Source: Daphnia carinata (taxonomy: Eukaryota; Arthropoda; Branchiopoda; Diplostraca; Daphniidae). From it: a stretch of DNA of 64,000 nt. Made by a program: the position numbers and the translations under genes. A model generated the notes under the pieces. The model had not been told where the DNA came from and made no database searches. It saw only the letters and a list, made by a program, of their open reading frames with translations. Positions 36,134 through 49,272 of the stretch are shown here, in pieces. Every line of letters begins with the position of its first letter. Position 1 is the stretch's first letter. The stretch lies in the NCBI RefSeq assembly GCF_022539665.2, contig NC_081336.1:1488001-1552000 (forward strand), read 5' to 3'.

Positions 36134-39100
36134 ATGAACTGCGCGACATATCCTTGGATGAAATTGGCTCATAGTGTCACCATTCCGTGCGTGAGTCAGA
36201 TGCTGTCGTCGAATGTCGCTACTGTAGGAGGCGGTGGAGAACATGATTCAATTGGAAAGTCGACCGACTCAACTGACGGCGGTGACAAGTCAAAAACGAA
36301 TCAGACCAGTGGTCCCGACGGCCAACTCAATCGCAGTTTAAGCTTTGACGGAAGGCGAAAAGTTTGGGCCAGAGTTGAGGCCCACTGGGCACGGGTCACC
36401 CTCGATCGTTCAGTTCCTTCCAGCGTGGCCAACTCGGCTGACAAACACGATCCACAGGGAGCTGTTGGTGAACAACCATTTTACCAGCGCATTCGTTCCT
36501 GGCTGACAAGCAACCCCCAAACGCAAACTTATCAACAGAGTCCAGTCATGACGAAGGTACAGCCCAATTCAATTACATTCACACGTTTTATGAGGCTTAC
36601 AAAATCAAGATTTCGATAAGAAAAAGTAATAATCCTCTCTTTGTGTGTGCGTGTGCTTCGTCTTGACAGATTGAAAATGTCCGGATGCTGGATCGTTACA
36701 ATAACAGGAAACCTTCAACTGGGACACTCTACCTGACGGCAACTCATCTGATATTCGTCGATCCGGATGCTAAGAAGGAAACATGGGTATTGGATTCTTT
36801 TCGTCTCCCCTCCAGTTCCACCCGTTGAACAAATTGATGATACCAATGATTGAATCATTTTCGTTCAGGTTCTATTGATGCATGTAGCGACCGTGCAAAA
36901 GCTGCCTTTATCGACCGTTGGTGCACCTCTGCAGATCCGTTGCAAGACATTTTTGTCAGTGACCTTCGTGTTGCCTCGCGAACGGGAATGCCATGACCTT
37001 TATACAAGCCTCATGCAAATGTCCCAGCCATGTAAAAGAATGAATGAATTTTTTAAAAACTAAATATCTGTTAAACACTCATGTTTTTTTGTACAGTCCA
37101 TATAGAAGATCTTTATTGCTTTCATTACACTTCGAGTTTGGAAGAAATCCCTCGGACGGCTGGATGGACTTTTTTCGATCTGGAAACCGAATTCCAGCGA
37201 ATGGGCGTTCCTAATTCCAACTGGACCATGACCAATCTGAACAAGGACTATCAGGTTAGTTAGTGTACATCTGTGCTTTTTTCTTGTCTTTTTTTTTCGA
37301 TCAATATCACGATGTGATCGATAAAAAGAAGGCTGTGCGTGGTGATCATTTTGTGCCACTACTACCACCATCCCCTGACAACGATATCTATTTACATTAT
37401 ACAGTTGTGTGACACTTATCCGCAATGCCTCTTCGTTCCGTCTTCTGTATCGACTATTGTTTTGGTCGGTAGCGCCAGTTTTCGCAGTAAAGGACGTCTT
37501 CCCGTTTTGACTTATTTACATAAAAATCAGGTAACAAAAAATACGTACAGAAATTCTATGCACACGCCCATCCTTTCTTGAAAAAAAAAAGACAAATGTA
37601 AATTTTTTTTTTTTTTTATCGATCTGTGCATATCAAAGGCGGCATTGTGCCGGTGCAGTCAACCCCTCTCCGGATTCAGCGCCCGCTGCGTCGAAGACGA
37701 GCAACTATTGAACGGCATCGTCCAGGCCAATCCCAACGCTAAATTTATGTACGTCGTCGACACTAGACCCAGAGTGAGTCACTACGGCATCGAACCTAGA
37801 TAATTAGAAAATACAACCATCTCTTTCTTTTTTTTTTTTTTTAGATCAATGCGATGGCCAATAGAGCCGCCGGCAAAGGTTATGAAAATGAAAACTTTTA
37901 TGAAAACATCAAATTTCAATTTTGCGGGATCGAGAACATCCACGTGATGCGCAGCAGCTTGTCGAAACTGCTGGAAGCCTGTGAACTCAAGACTCCGTCC
38001 ATGGCCGCCTTTATTAACGGTGTCCAGTCGAGCGGCTGGCTCCGGCACATTCACGCCATTTTGGACACGTCCCTGCTAGTCGCTCGAAGTCTACAGGAAG
38101 GTGTCAACGTCCTGGTCCACTGCTCCGATGGTTCGGTTACATTATTCCAATGAATAATTCATATTAACCTTAACTGGGTATTCCTTCTTCCTGGAAAATT
38201 CAGGGTGGGACAGGACAGCCCAAGTGTGCTCTCTCGCCCAGGTGCTACTGGATCCTTATTACCGCACTTTGCAGGGCTTTCAATCGCTGATCGAAAAGGA
38301 TTGGCTTTCATTCGGTCATAAATTCACCGATAGATGTGGTTACCTCCAAAGTGATGCTAAAGAGACGTCACCTGTCTTCACCCAGTTGGTCGACTGCATG
38401 TGGCAAATCCAACGAGCCTATCCGTCAGCCTTCCAGTTCAGTGAGCGACTTTTACTCCACTTACACGATCACGTGTATTCGAGTCAGTACGGCACGTTCG
38501 TCGGCAATTGCGAAAAGGACCGACTCGATTTGAAAGTAAAATCATTCAAATCAAAATAGGAAAAAGAGACATTCGTGACTACTTTTCTTTCATGTGACAA
38601 GCTGTCAGATAGGACCTACTCTCTATGGGGTAACATTGCCTCCCACCTGGACGAGTTCCTCAATCCCCTGTACAAAAGTGATGCCTACACAGGACTGCTG
38701 GAACCTAATCTAGTGCCATCCAACATTCTCTTTTGGAGGGGGCTCTACTGTCGATTTGAAAGTGGGGTTCATCCAAGGGAGTCCATTGCAGATGTCTTAC
38801 TCGCCACCAGGTAACTTGCTTATTATCCACGTTTCTTTTCCCCCTTTGCAATTACGAATAATTTGAATTGATGGATTTGACAGGGACCATTCTACTTCAT
38901 TGGAAATGCACATTGCCCATCTGCAGAAGCGTATCACTGCCATGAAAACGTTGCTTGACGTATCGACTCCAGTGACGGATAATCGACTGGCAGTGGATGA
39001 TGAAGACGATGAGCAACAACTCGGTCTTCGTTTGAAGAAGAGCATGCAAGTGGTGGATGATCACCCATTATCGACGTCGAAATCAGCTGATTCCGTCTTC

Positions 39101-39513
39101 TCTGACGGACCCAATATTGAGAACTCAATCACGTCGTCGTTTCAACTGCGCCGCGAAATCGATTCCGTCAGCCTCGACTGGCGCAGTCTGCGCAACATTA
39201 AAGAGTGCGTTTGCTCGACGCCGTTCGATCATTCCAGCAAGAAAGTAAGTTATTATTTTCTTTTTTTTCGGTTTTCTAAGACCATCCATCAATCATCGAC
39301 AGACAGGCTAACGCACACACACACACACACACAATTTATGTATTTACCATATTGACGCAGTCGCACTGTTGGCGATGCGGAGAGGTGTTTTGTACTCGAT
39401 GTCTGGACAAGCAAACACCCCTGCCGGGACACGCTACCCACCGGCCCGTGCCCGTCTGCCGATCTTGTTATAAAGAAGTTCGGCTATCGTCGTCATCCAT
39501 CACTTCCACCTAA
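36134..39513 (+). CDS. Mtmr6: Myotubularin-related phosphoinositide 3-phosphatase (MTMR6/7/8 type) with C-terminal FYVE finger
   Basis: Eleven exons (36134-36556, 36670-36786, 36869-37031, 37097-37254, 37405-37530, 37639-37773, 37845-38130, 38204-38535, 38602-38810, 38884-39244, 39361-39513) join in phase and give about 820 residues. The PH-GRAM domain starts near residue 142 (ENVRMLDRYN, GTLYLTATHLIFV). The phosphatase domain contains the active-site loop VHCSDGWDRT with Cys near residue 467 and Arg near 473, so it is predicted active on PI3P and PI(3,5)P2. A coiled-coil-like segment follows (MHIAHLQKRITAMKTLLDV), then a FYVE-type zinc finger (CVC...HCWRCGEVFCTRC...VCRSCY). Vertebrate MTMR6-8 lack a canonical FYVE finger. 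The first 138 residues are an unusual Ser/Gly-rich extension; the ATG at 36548 (MTKIENV) would give the usual length. Confidence 0.88.
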
Positions 39514-40378
39514 ATGGATACGCGAAGAAGAAGGTTTGGGGTGGAAAAAGAAAAACAGTGAGACAGAAAAAAAAGGTCGATATTATTAGCAATAGTCAAC
39601 TTTTCTTTTCTATGTTTTTCCCTCTTGTTGTTTGCCTTTTTGGCGCGGATTTGTTTCGAAATGAAACGCCGATCAATTTCATTTACTTCCGTCTATATTT
39701 CCGCTATTTTAAGGAGATTTCTATTCGTTTATCTTTATTTAGATCTTTTTTTTTTAAATTGAAAAAGCAATCCTTGCGTGTATATATACCGCTGTGCACT
39801 TGATGTTTTTATCGTCAGCTTAAAAAAAAAATCTCTCTACTTCTATACTAGTGCGTGTTGATAATGGAGGTGAAAAATCTCCATAAAAAAAAAAATATAT
39901 GAAAAAATTAACAAAACTTTTTTCTTCTTTTTTAGGTCTGAAATTGTATTGTAGCTATTAGGCCTTTGCGAGTTCAAAAAAGAAACTTTGGTTGGGCAGA
40001 AACAAGGCGACACGATGTGTTTCAAAAATAGAAGAAATTCCATGGCAGTGATGAAGTACTCAGTTGTGGTGCTCCTGCACTGTTCCTCCTCTCATCCAAA
40101 AAGAACAATGAGCCAACAAAAGAAAAAAAAATAACCAAAACATTTGTAACAGAAATTTTAAGAAAAAAGAAACGAATGCCAGTTCCATGTTTTCAAACAT
40201 GTACAGGTATTTGTTTATCATAGTTTTATTCATGGGGGGGGGGGGGGTTGTCGTAAAACAAGGCAACTTTGAATTTCACTGGAAAATTTGTCTTTTTTCT
40301 TTGAAAGCATTAATTAAAAAGACCGTCGATAGAAATTAGGAAGAATTTAAGTAGCGACCCTTGGTAAAACAAAACGTT
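39514..40378. other. Convergent 3' region between myotubularin and SPARC
   Basis: Both 3' UTRs meet here. It is AT-rich, with a run of 14 G at 40234-40247 close to the SPARC polyadenylation signal. I see no gene. Confidence 0.5.
40225..40230 (-). terminator. AATAAA polyadenylation signal of SPARC
   Basis: TTTATT on the plus strand reads AATAAA on the minus strand, about 150 nt beyond the SPARC stop. Confidence 0.45.
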
Positions 40379-41627
40379 TTACAAGCTATTTTCATCTCTG
40401 ACGTCATCGCATTTGTCTTCAATCTCCTCCTATTGAATTAATTCCAACCGAAAAAAAAAAAAAAGAAAAATTCATTTGAAAAAGAAGGCAATGGAATTTT
40501 ATAGTCACGTGAAGTCTACAAACCTCGGTGAGCTCCAGGCATGTGCCCCACTCTTGGAGCGTGATGAAATGATCGTTATCAGCATCGCAGCCGTCCAGGA
40601 AGGGCTGGATGCAGTGCTCTAAAGCCAATAGAGGGGCGCGAATGGGGAACAGTTCGTGACGAGACACCTTCCTGCATACATTTTTTTTTGTTAAAATTGA
40701 TTATTGGCGTTTAAAAATGTGTGTGGTGTCAAATGTACCTGTCGTGGGGGTGACCGTCCAAGTCGCAGAACTTCCAAATAGCTGCATTGGCCCATCGACG
40801 GCTGTTGTCCTTTTCGGCTTCGCGTTCCAATTTCAAGAAATGGGGACTCAAATCGTGACGATCGGCCAAATCCCTCATGACGTTGAAGAGCCAATCTCGC
40901 ATCCGGCGCGGGAAATCGGCCATTTCATCCGGCGTGCATTGCTGCGTGAGAGATCATTTATTATTTATTTATTTATTTTTTATTAATGTTTAGATTGAAA
41001 AGAAGAAAGGAGGAAACGTACTGGTACTTCACGGCAGGTGCCGAAATACTCAACGTGAGCGTGATCGTATTTCTGATCGACGCATCCAGCCGCTCCGGAT
41101 TTGCAGAGGCAACGCATACGGTAGAGCTCACAATCGGAATTCCATGTTTCATTTTGATTGCTGCAAATCTGCAAATTTTTCATTTGAATTTGGTTTCATT
41201 TTGACGAACAGATTGCAATTCATTAGTAATGATGAAATGTACCATGCGACGAGGATCCTTCTCCTCGGGGCAGTGATCCATGCAGACACATTCGGCGACA
41301 CCATTTTCGTTGACGCGGCACTCCTTTCCAGCGCCGCAATGTTTCTTGGCGCAAAGGTTATCCTTCAGGGCCACTTCGTCATCAAGCAAAACATCGATGG
41401 CGTCTTGAATGTCCAACTGTTCAACGGGTTGCTCATCTTTGCCATCCACAATCTTCTTAACCTTTTTGGTAAGTTTGCGCTGTCAAATGGTCAAACATTA
41501 CGTCACCATGATCTTGCAAAAAAAATAAAAACGTAATTTTAAAAATATTTACCTTCTTTTCGTGGGCTTCAACAGTCAACAGCAGACAGGCCGTAATGGC
41601 TAGGACGATAAGCCACTTGAACTGCAT
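40379..41627 (-). CDS. SPARC: SPARC/osteonectin matricellular protein
   Basis: Six minus-strand exons (41627-41553, 41479-41243, 41168-41022, 40941-40739, 40671-40524, 40429-40379) join in phase and give 286 residues. A signal peptide (MQFKWLIVLAITACLLL) leads to an acidic region with DVLLDDEV. The follistatin-like/Kazal module follows (CAKKHCGAGKECRVNENG, CVCMDHCPEEKDPRRMICSNQNETW). The extracellular calcium domain has a WKFCDLDG motif and the EF-hand DADNDHFITLQEW. The last exon encodes only 16 residues (EEIEDKCDD...) and the stop. SPARC binds calcium and collagen IV in basement membranes. The order and all key Cys are as in the family. Confidence 0.93.
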
Positions 41628-42257
41628 CTACACATCAATTTTCATTTTTGGTTTGAATAACATTTTTCTTATTTTTAAAGATCTATAGTTAAAACAGCTG
41701 CGGCGTGTTAAGAGTAGATAGTAAAAATTTTTCTTTTGATTTTCTTTTCAAGAGGCAAGCAGAGGGAAATGAATCCTGTTGTTGCCTGAAGGATATTTGG
41801 GAATAAAACAACCCGCTATCACATTACCAGACAGTTCGGTTGCTGCGCGTGAGACTTTTAACATGCGTCCCAAATTCTCTTTCCCTTTTTTTTTTTTTTC
41901 TTTCTCACTGCTCAACCATTTTTCTTTGGGAATTTTTGTTAGGAAAAAAAAAGAGCAGACGAGGCGAGGGTCGAGACCTCTTAAAGGGGCGGGACTTGTA
42001 ATCCGTGTGTATATACACACAGTCTCGTCGGAGCGAAAGAAAATGGGAAGAACAAACAAAGACTTCAATTTTTCTTTAATTACCCGGTATTGCTTAAGTT
42101 TTTGTAATCAAGTAAATTACGTCAAACTCTTCTTCTTAAAAGATAATCAAAGGATATGATTGAAGTGATCATCAATTTGTTTACAGAAAAAAAAAAGGAA
42201 ATTCATCTAGGTAAAAGAACAGACTTGAAAGAAATGCTTTTGATTTTGGTTCTTACC

Positions 42258-42483
42258 TTTTGAAAACTTGTCCTTTGTGAAGAACTTTAATCCAGCTAAT
42301 GGATGTGCAATGCGAGCAGGAGCTCGAAGAGCTTCAACTTATTTTCTTTTTCTCGTCGAGTGCAGAGACGTCAAGTTACGACGAATGGCTGACGATGACT
42401 GGCCTTGTGCTGCTGGAACATGGCATGGTATTATTCCGTCACCAGGCACTTCTTGCTCGAACTGTTTTTTAAATATATTTATA
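42258..42483 (-). promoter_or_regulatory. SPARC promoter and non-coding first exon
   Basis: TATAAATA on the minus strand lies at 42483-42476. Transcription would start about 30 nt on, near 42445-42455. A GTAAGA donor at 42257 closes a probable non-coding first exon, which would be spliced to the ATG exon near 41630. There is no open frame with family resemblance in this exon. Confidence 0.45.
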
Positions 42484-44914
42484 TCCCGGGCGCGCCAAGG
42501 CGGAGGCTAAAGATTTAGGAAGTTTGGGAAAAGCCTTGCCCCTTTGTCGTGTCAACATCCAACGCCGTTGAAGTCGAGTTTATTTGCAGACGCACGATGC
42601 ACACAGCGTTGTGTATTCTTCCGTTCTCTTTTCATTTTCCATTCGTATTTACTTACCCATCTCCTCGTCTCTCCCTCCCTTCCAAAATACTTTAATCAGA
42701 ACCGGCTCTTTTTTTTTTTCGTCTGGAGTCCATCAGGTTTCCTGTTTCTTTCTCTACATGCATTTTGGAAATGTTCCGACCAGTCTTGTTTACATCATCA
42801 GAGCTTTTGAACTTGGCTGCTTCTTTTTGTTTATTTCTTAATTTCTAGAACTTCTGAAGTCAAATAAAAAATTCGGTCGAGTTGATTACATTTCCGACTC
42901 GTCGAACTTACTAGAAGATTTTCACTTTATACGGAGGAGTGTCAAAGATCATCTGCTGCAGCCAGTCTTATAGCTTTTATTCTCGAACATTTCGGAACTG
43001 TTGGTAAGATATCGATTGATAATGATGATTCTTTTTCTAGTTCACGATCGCTTTCAGGAACCTTGGGGAGAGATGATTTCGTGACCTAAAAATGGCACTA
43101 ATGGTTCTTGGACGTCTAGAATGTGATTTGATTAATCTAAACACGTTTTGGAAGGGGGAAAAAAGTGAAAGTAAGTTACAGTTCTTTTCTGATTTCTAAT
43201 CGATTGAATCCAGCCCGCAGGGTGTGCGTCCGTCAGAACAAGTGAACCTGTCGTTTCATAATTCATTCATTATTAAGCAATTTTAATGAAATGTAATCAC
43301 TGAAGTACACCATAGGATTCCAGTGTAGAGGCTGTACGTAAAATTCAAGACATCGTTTAAGAATCGTGACGTCTTCGTTTCTTCAATTGACGTCATCAGG
43401 AAAGGCAATTGATTGTGTAGGTAATCTCCAAGCCAACGTTGGCCGCTGCATGGCTCCGTTATTAGATTTCGATTCGGTGTAATCTAAAGCGAAGTTAAAT
43501 TGGCATTTACTTTCAACTTCATTTAATGTATTTTAATGGTTTTAGTCATTGCTTCCTTGAAGTTGTAATACCCGTGGACCTCGGGCCGTTTGAGGTTCAA
43601 AAGGACTACGTAAGTCTGTGGTGCATTGCTAATTGATTCAATTTGGACTCGTACTAATCGTACATCGAATCGCGGGCAAATGTCCTTGATGCAGCACACA
43701 ATACCCAAGTGTTATTGGGGCAATTTTCCAAATTATAAGTGGATACTTGAACAGAACAATTAATCCTGTAAATAACAAGTGTAAGTTTTATTTAGGTAAG
43801 TATCTTTAATTGAACAGTGTAAAATACCTATAAATTTCGAGTTCTTGCGTGTGAGCTACCATCACCGTTTTACTGAATTGTAAATTTTCTTCTTTTTTTG
43901 CTCGTAAGGTAACAGATGGCATGGATTTGCAGTGGTTTTTATGAAACGATCTTGCATGTAATAACGGGAAGTTTTAAGGCAGCAATCTATGTCCAACAGA
44001 GATTCAACTTAAGGTTTCCCATCTTGAATGGTTTCTAGGACGGCCATTTCATTACTGTCATGCTCTATCAAGGCTGCTAGCTGACGAAGAGCACTAACAT
44101 TGAATTGCCTAAGTGGTTATGTTTTCCAAAATGGCAGACTTTGTAAATGAGTCTGCTGCAATAAGATACATCCGTTGTCCGCCAATTGGACCTACTTTTG
44201 GACTCCTGGCCGGCAGCTACAGACCGCCCGATCGACATTGATTCTATAGACGAAGAAATAGTCATTGCGTTATATGTTATGGAAACATCAATACTTTACT
44301 GAACTTTGCTACTTCCCCGTTCGTGGGGGATTAGTGGGAGGTGACGATTAGTTTCCGATAGGTTAACCCGAACTTTTCATCGATAAAAGTTTTCAAAGAA
44401 GAAACTTAGAAATATGTTCTACGTATCTGAATACTGACTAGTACCTGAGTAAATGTCATTGGTGGTAAATTCAACGCCATTTTTCGAAACTGAGGTGATT
44501 TCAGGGGAAAACAACTAGGACTTTTGTATCAGATGGAAGTTCCTCTTTGTCACTAGTTTACTTTTCGATGCAATCAACTTGATGTTCAACAACTCACTCA
44601 CTTTTCAAGACGTGCTTAATGAGGACGGTATATGCCTAAGGGGTAGATGTAGAAGGTTTGGAAAACTGGCAATCGATTTATTTTGGAAACACCGTTTCCG
44701 CAGGGGATAAAACAATAGCTGTCAAAAGATTAGCGAAATTTACATATGAGTTTATAGCTAATAAAGTAACTGGCGACCGTAAAGTACGGATAGCTTTGGT
44801 ACAGCAAACAAAGACCCTTTGGAATGGTCACTGTTGAAAAGGATAAAGACAATAAATATATTAGACAGATACATGTATTATTCAATCACTTTGCATTCAT
44901 GGCCGAGTCAGCAT
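42484..44914. other. Spacer between SPARC and BLOC-1 subunit 2
   Basis: No recognised gene. Two stretches look mildly coding: a minus-strand ORF at 43523-43708, and a plus-strand ATG near 44131 reading MADFVNESAAIRYI and closing after about 36 residues. Neither has splice or family support. Confidence 0.4.
43523..43708 (-). other. Orphan minus-strand ORF, unrecognised
   Basis: A 61-codon open frame reads with plausible amino-acid use (for example VRLVRVQIESISNAPQTYV), unlike most spacer frames. It starts at an alternative codon and has no ATG. It could be an exon of an unknown gene, a decayed element or chance. Confidence 0.2.
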
Positions 44915-45588
44915 TTATGTACATTGCTGTCGTTTCTCAGCTGTCAAAGCTTTGAATTTATTTTCAAGTCTGACTGTGTAAGCGTCTAGCTTGTATGCTG
45001 CATGCTCAAGTTTCGAGATATTATCCTCAATTTGATCGATTTGTTCTAGGTAAATTTCAAGACTCTTGACTGTAAATAAATAGATAAATGTTTAGAATGA
45101 ATAAAAGTTACCATCACTTCGTATAATAAATACAATTTCCTTACATTTTGCATTAAGCTCAATGATTCCTTTCCCCACATTAGCAGCCACTTGGGTCAGA
45201 TCTCTGTACTTGTCAGCTGTTACCTTGTTCATCTGCTCCAGTAGCTGATATTCACTCTCTGAAGATGTCAGTTCTGCTTGCAGGTACTCGTGAACTTTTT
45301 GGAACATGGTGACTGCTAATCGGTTCAATGTGGGATCATGTGTTTCTAGTGGTTCGTAGCTGCTCGTACTTGTCGATAACGTGGTAAGACCTGCAACAAA
45401 CATCTTATAATTACACATAACGATAGAGGATCGCGTGTGGCAACACAATTTGATTTCCTAATAAATCGTACCAATGAATATAGATTTCTTCATTAGTTAC
45501 CTTTTTTGGGTGAGCATTCTACACTGGGAGATTTGATTTCCTGTTCCGTCTTATCAGATTCGACATGACATGGTTCAGAACTTGCCAT
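44915..45588 (-). CDS. Blos2: BLOC-1 subunit 2 (BLOS2)
   Basis: Three minus-strand exons, 45588-45501, 45390-45145 and 45069-44915, join in phase 1 twice and give 162 residues. The N-terminal 30 residues are variable. The conserved part is helical coiled coil: [29 protein letters not shown], then [23 protein letters not shown], which matches the human BLOC1S2 pattern closely. The protein is a small subunit of BLOC-1, which forms lysosome-related organelles, and in vertebrates also of BORC, which positions lysosomes. The gene is divergent from MCU with 566 nt between start codons. Confidence 0.9.
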
Positions 45589-46154
45589 TATTATTTCGGA
45601 TGTTATGATAAGCTTAATTTGTTGTTGACAAAGTGTTGCCAGATAATTTATTGATCCAACGCCATCTAACGTTTCAGTTGCTTATCTCGAAAGTCAGCTG
45701 TTTCACGGCCTCTTAGTCGATCAAAGTGCTGATCGAAAGGGAAACCGTTTACGTTACAAGTGCTACACGTTTGACACAGCCAAGTGAGATGAGTCCATGT
45801 TCAAGCCTGATTTCGGTGAATGAAATAGAAGTTGATCGTGAGTTTGCGCGTTGAAAAGAACAATTGAAAAAAGTAGTCGCACAGGCGCAGTGAACTTTCA
45901 ATTCGTAACTGATTCACCAGTCTCACATTCTCACCCCCCAAGGCTATTCAGACGACGGTCTGCACGTGAGGCCGTGAGGTGTGTGGCTGGTAACTTGTGT
46001 TGTTGGGTTTCAGCTTTCCACGTTCGTTTTCCTCCTCCCTTCCCCAACAACTTTTCGTTTTACCCATATCCAGTGTTGTTATTTACCTCCAACGCGAGCA
46101 TACATTTCATTTCTTCAAGTTCAATAATTCTCTGAGTGACGTTTTTTCGGAAAC
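45589..46154. promoter_or_regulatory. Shared divergent promoter of Blos2 and MCU
   Basis: Only 566 nt separate the two start codons, so both promoters lie here. There is no clear TATA box. A TTAGATGGCG element (reverse strand) lies at 45659-45669. A housekeeping-type bidirectional promoter is likely (inference). Confidence 0.5.
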
Positions 46155-49100
46155 ATGATAGCCAACCGAGCTCGTGTTACGCTGAAATTCAGCCATCCAA
46201 TCGACTGGTCTCAGGTACGTGGCTACACTCTTTTTTATTTGCATTTTGTTCTTTTATTTTTCACGTACTCAAGGCATTCGTGCATGCCTTAGTATCTGGG
46301 TATTTTCAGAGGCCGAAGGCAACCAGTTTCTCTCCACATTTCCACGCGGCCTCCATCTTTGTTAGGGCCTGTTTACAACTACCTCTCACCTTTTTCTTTT
46401 TTAATGCCTCTCAATTCGCTCTTTCCCATTTTGAAAACTCACACAAGTAAAGGGAAGAACTACAGAAATAAAACAAAAACAAAAACAGATGAACTTGTGT
46501 ATTTGAAGATGACACATAAGGTCGGCATCTCATCTCGCAGGCTATGAATAGTTCGTTTAATTTTTGCCTGGGTAGAAAACAACTGGCAGTTTGCCCAACG
46601 AGGAGAACACATTCTATTATTTTGGAAGGCTTAAAACTAGTCGTAACTGATAAAAAAAAAAAAAAAAAGGCCCCCTTCCCTTTTTTTTTTCTTGAAAAAA
46701 TATGCCTCCCTGTTTGGCCTACGGGTGTGGTGGATTATTACGAAGGTGTCCCACACGGAATTACGATACGACTCACGCAGCCGCGTGCGGAAGTGGTTCA
46801 CCCGAATTAAAATAATTGGTTGAAGGATTAAGTTTGAAAAATAAATTAAAAACACACACACACACACACATAATGGCGTGTGTGTGTGTGTGTGTATGGG
46901 AGTCGTCCTAATCTTATTTGATCTCTGGTACAACACAGTTCTTGGCATGCGGGTTTACATCGATCCCTCACCGTCCATCTGCCAAACGAATCCCGTGGAG
47001 AAGGGGAGGGGTGCGGTCTTTTTTTTTTTTTTTTTCTTTCTTTTTTGCCCATCTTCTTGGCGCTTGTGAATAATAGTGTTAATGAACCATCTATTTTGTT
47101 GGCCTTTTCCAAAAGCTCCGCTTGCCTCCAACGATTTTTTTCTTTCTTTCGTGTACAACACGCTGACAAGACGATGCGCTAAATAAAAAAAAAAAATCGG
47201 GACAGAGATAAGAAGAAAGATAGAAATCAATAATGGATCGAATGTGCCCCATGTCTCTTCTACTTTCCTACCATTCCTTAGATAACAATCAACTTGTATC
47301 TTATTTCCTATATCACATTCTTTATTTTCTTTTTTTTTTTTTTTGTTTATTTTTGATCGCAGTCCGTCTTCCGTTCGCCTGTATGGGCCGTCGTCCGGCC
47401 TTGTTCTTCAAGCAGCGCCGCAGCGGAGAAATCATTAAATATCGACAAGAATTCCATTAAAAGTGAGTCATCCGTTCATTGTATTTTCTCTTTCTTTTTT
47501 TTGTTTTTTTTTTTTGTTTTTTTATCATCATCAAATTGAACAAATCTCTTCGCTCCTCTCGGCAATTCATATGATTAATTATATGCACGCAAACGCTATA
47601 TAAGATATTCCGCCAATGCGGATGTGTGTGTGGGGGGGTAAGGCAGATTACATTTTAGGGGGAAAGGGGATGTTTTCTAAAAAAAAAAAAAACGAAATCT
47701 AGGATATATAAAATTTGCAATTATTTATTATTGTAATAATTTTAAAAAAACTTGATGAATCGCGCCTGCGGAGTTCTTAAAAAAAAAAAAAAAATGAAAC
47801 GGATGACTTTAAGGAATTGCAGAAAATGTTAAAAAAAAAACAGTTTTTATATTAAAAAAAATAAAAGCTGCGAATCGGAAAGGGAATGGAAGTCAAATGG
47901 ATTAGAAGTGGGGTGGGGTGTGTGTGAATTGATTCAGACGTACATTGGGCTGCGTGCGGAAGCGCTGAAGCTGTAGACGACGGAATAGCATCCAAAAGGG
48001 GAGGAGCCGACGGCTTTGACCGTGCCTGATTGGCGAGGGCCGGGCGACGGACTGCGTTCCACCGTGTGGTCCGCATCCGCCGATTTCGTGCGTTTCAGCG
48101 TAGCGAAAGGCGAGTTGTGCTCGCTTCCATCGCTTCCGGCTCCGTTGGAAGTACCGGAACTGACGCCAGAACTGGCCGAAGATTCGCCCGAACTGTGGCG
48201 CATCTTCTTGTTGAATTGCACTTTGGTGTTGTTGTTGTTTTTCTTGTTGTTTTTGTCCGGCTTGTCCGCTTCCTGTTTGGGAAGGCAGGCCACGATGCGA
48301 GGCTGCGGACTGCTGCCGGCCTCTTGCTGTTGTTTGGCCACCGTCTTCTTGGCCGAGGGTGGGGCGACGTGCGTCGCGGAAGGATCGCATTTCTTGTGGG
48401 CCGTTATCGGTTGGCTCTGTCCGGCAGAACGGATCGATTGGACGACCTTCCTAGTAGCGGCCTCTTTAGCAATCACTTCCGGCTCGTCATCGTCATCGTC
48501 ATCGTCAACCATTTTGCCGTTGACGAAGGTGAGAGTCATGCCGTAAGAGCGGATTTTCTCCATCACATCCGGCGATATGTAGCGCATCCCGTCCAGGCTA
48601 TCGGACAAGTCATCGCGGCCGCCGCCGCCGCCGCCGCCGCCGCATGACGAATAGCTGGCCTCGCTCTCCAAATCGCTGCTGCTCCAGCAGTCGCTTCCGC
48701 CTTCCGAAACGTAGCTCTCGACGTCGGTCGAGTGAAGAGAGTGGCGCGACGAACGGTACTGCGTCAACGACGGCGAACTGCGGTAGTACGACGGCAAAGT
48801 CGATGCGATTTTGGCCGACTTTGCGGGCAGATTGAGGGCCGGAATCGGCGATGGGGAAGGCGATGGCGATGGCGATCGGTTGCGCAAGTGCTCCTGTCTC
48901 GACGGCCAGCGGAACGGCGGCCGGCCGGCCACGGAGGAGCTGCGAGCGCCGGCCCGATCCAGCGTCATGCTCGACTCGGATCGCAAGATTTTGCTCGATG
49001 GGTTCGATTTGACGTGTTGCAACGTGCTGAAATTGTTGTTGTTCTTGTTGGCTTCCATCAAACTCGATTCAAAGAGGCAACGCGCGTTCTTGACCGTGTC

Positions 49101-49213
49101 CGGCTTGGGCAGTTCCTCTTCGACTACTTCGCGGTTGGTCGGCATTAATTTGCTGGGCGAAGCATTGCCTTGTTCTTGCGTTTCTTCTTCCATTTTCGTT
49201 TCGCCAACGTTTC

Positions 49214-49272
<59 letters not shown>

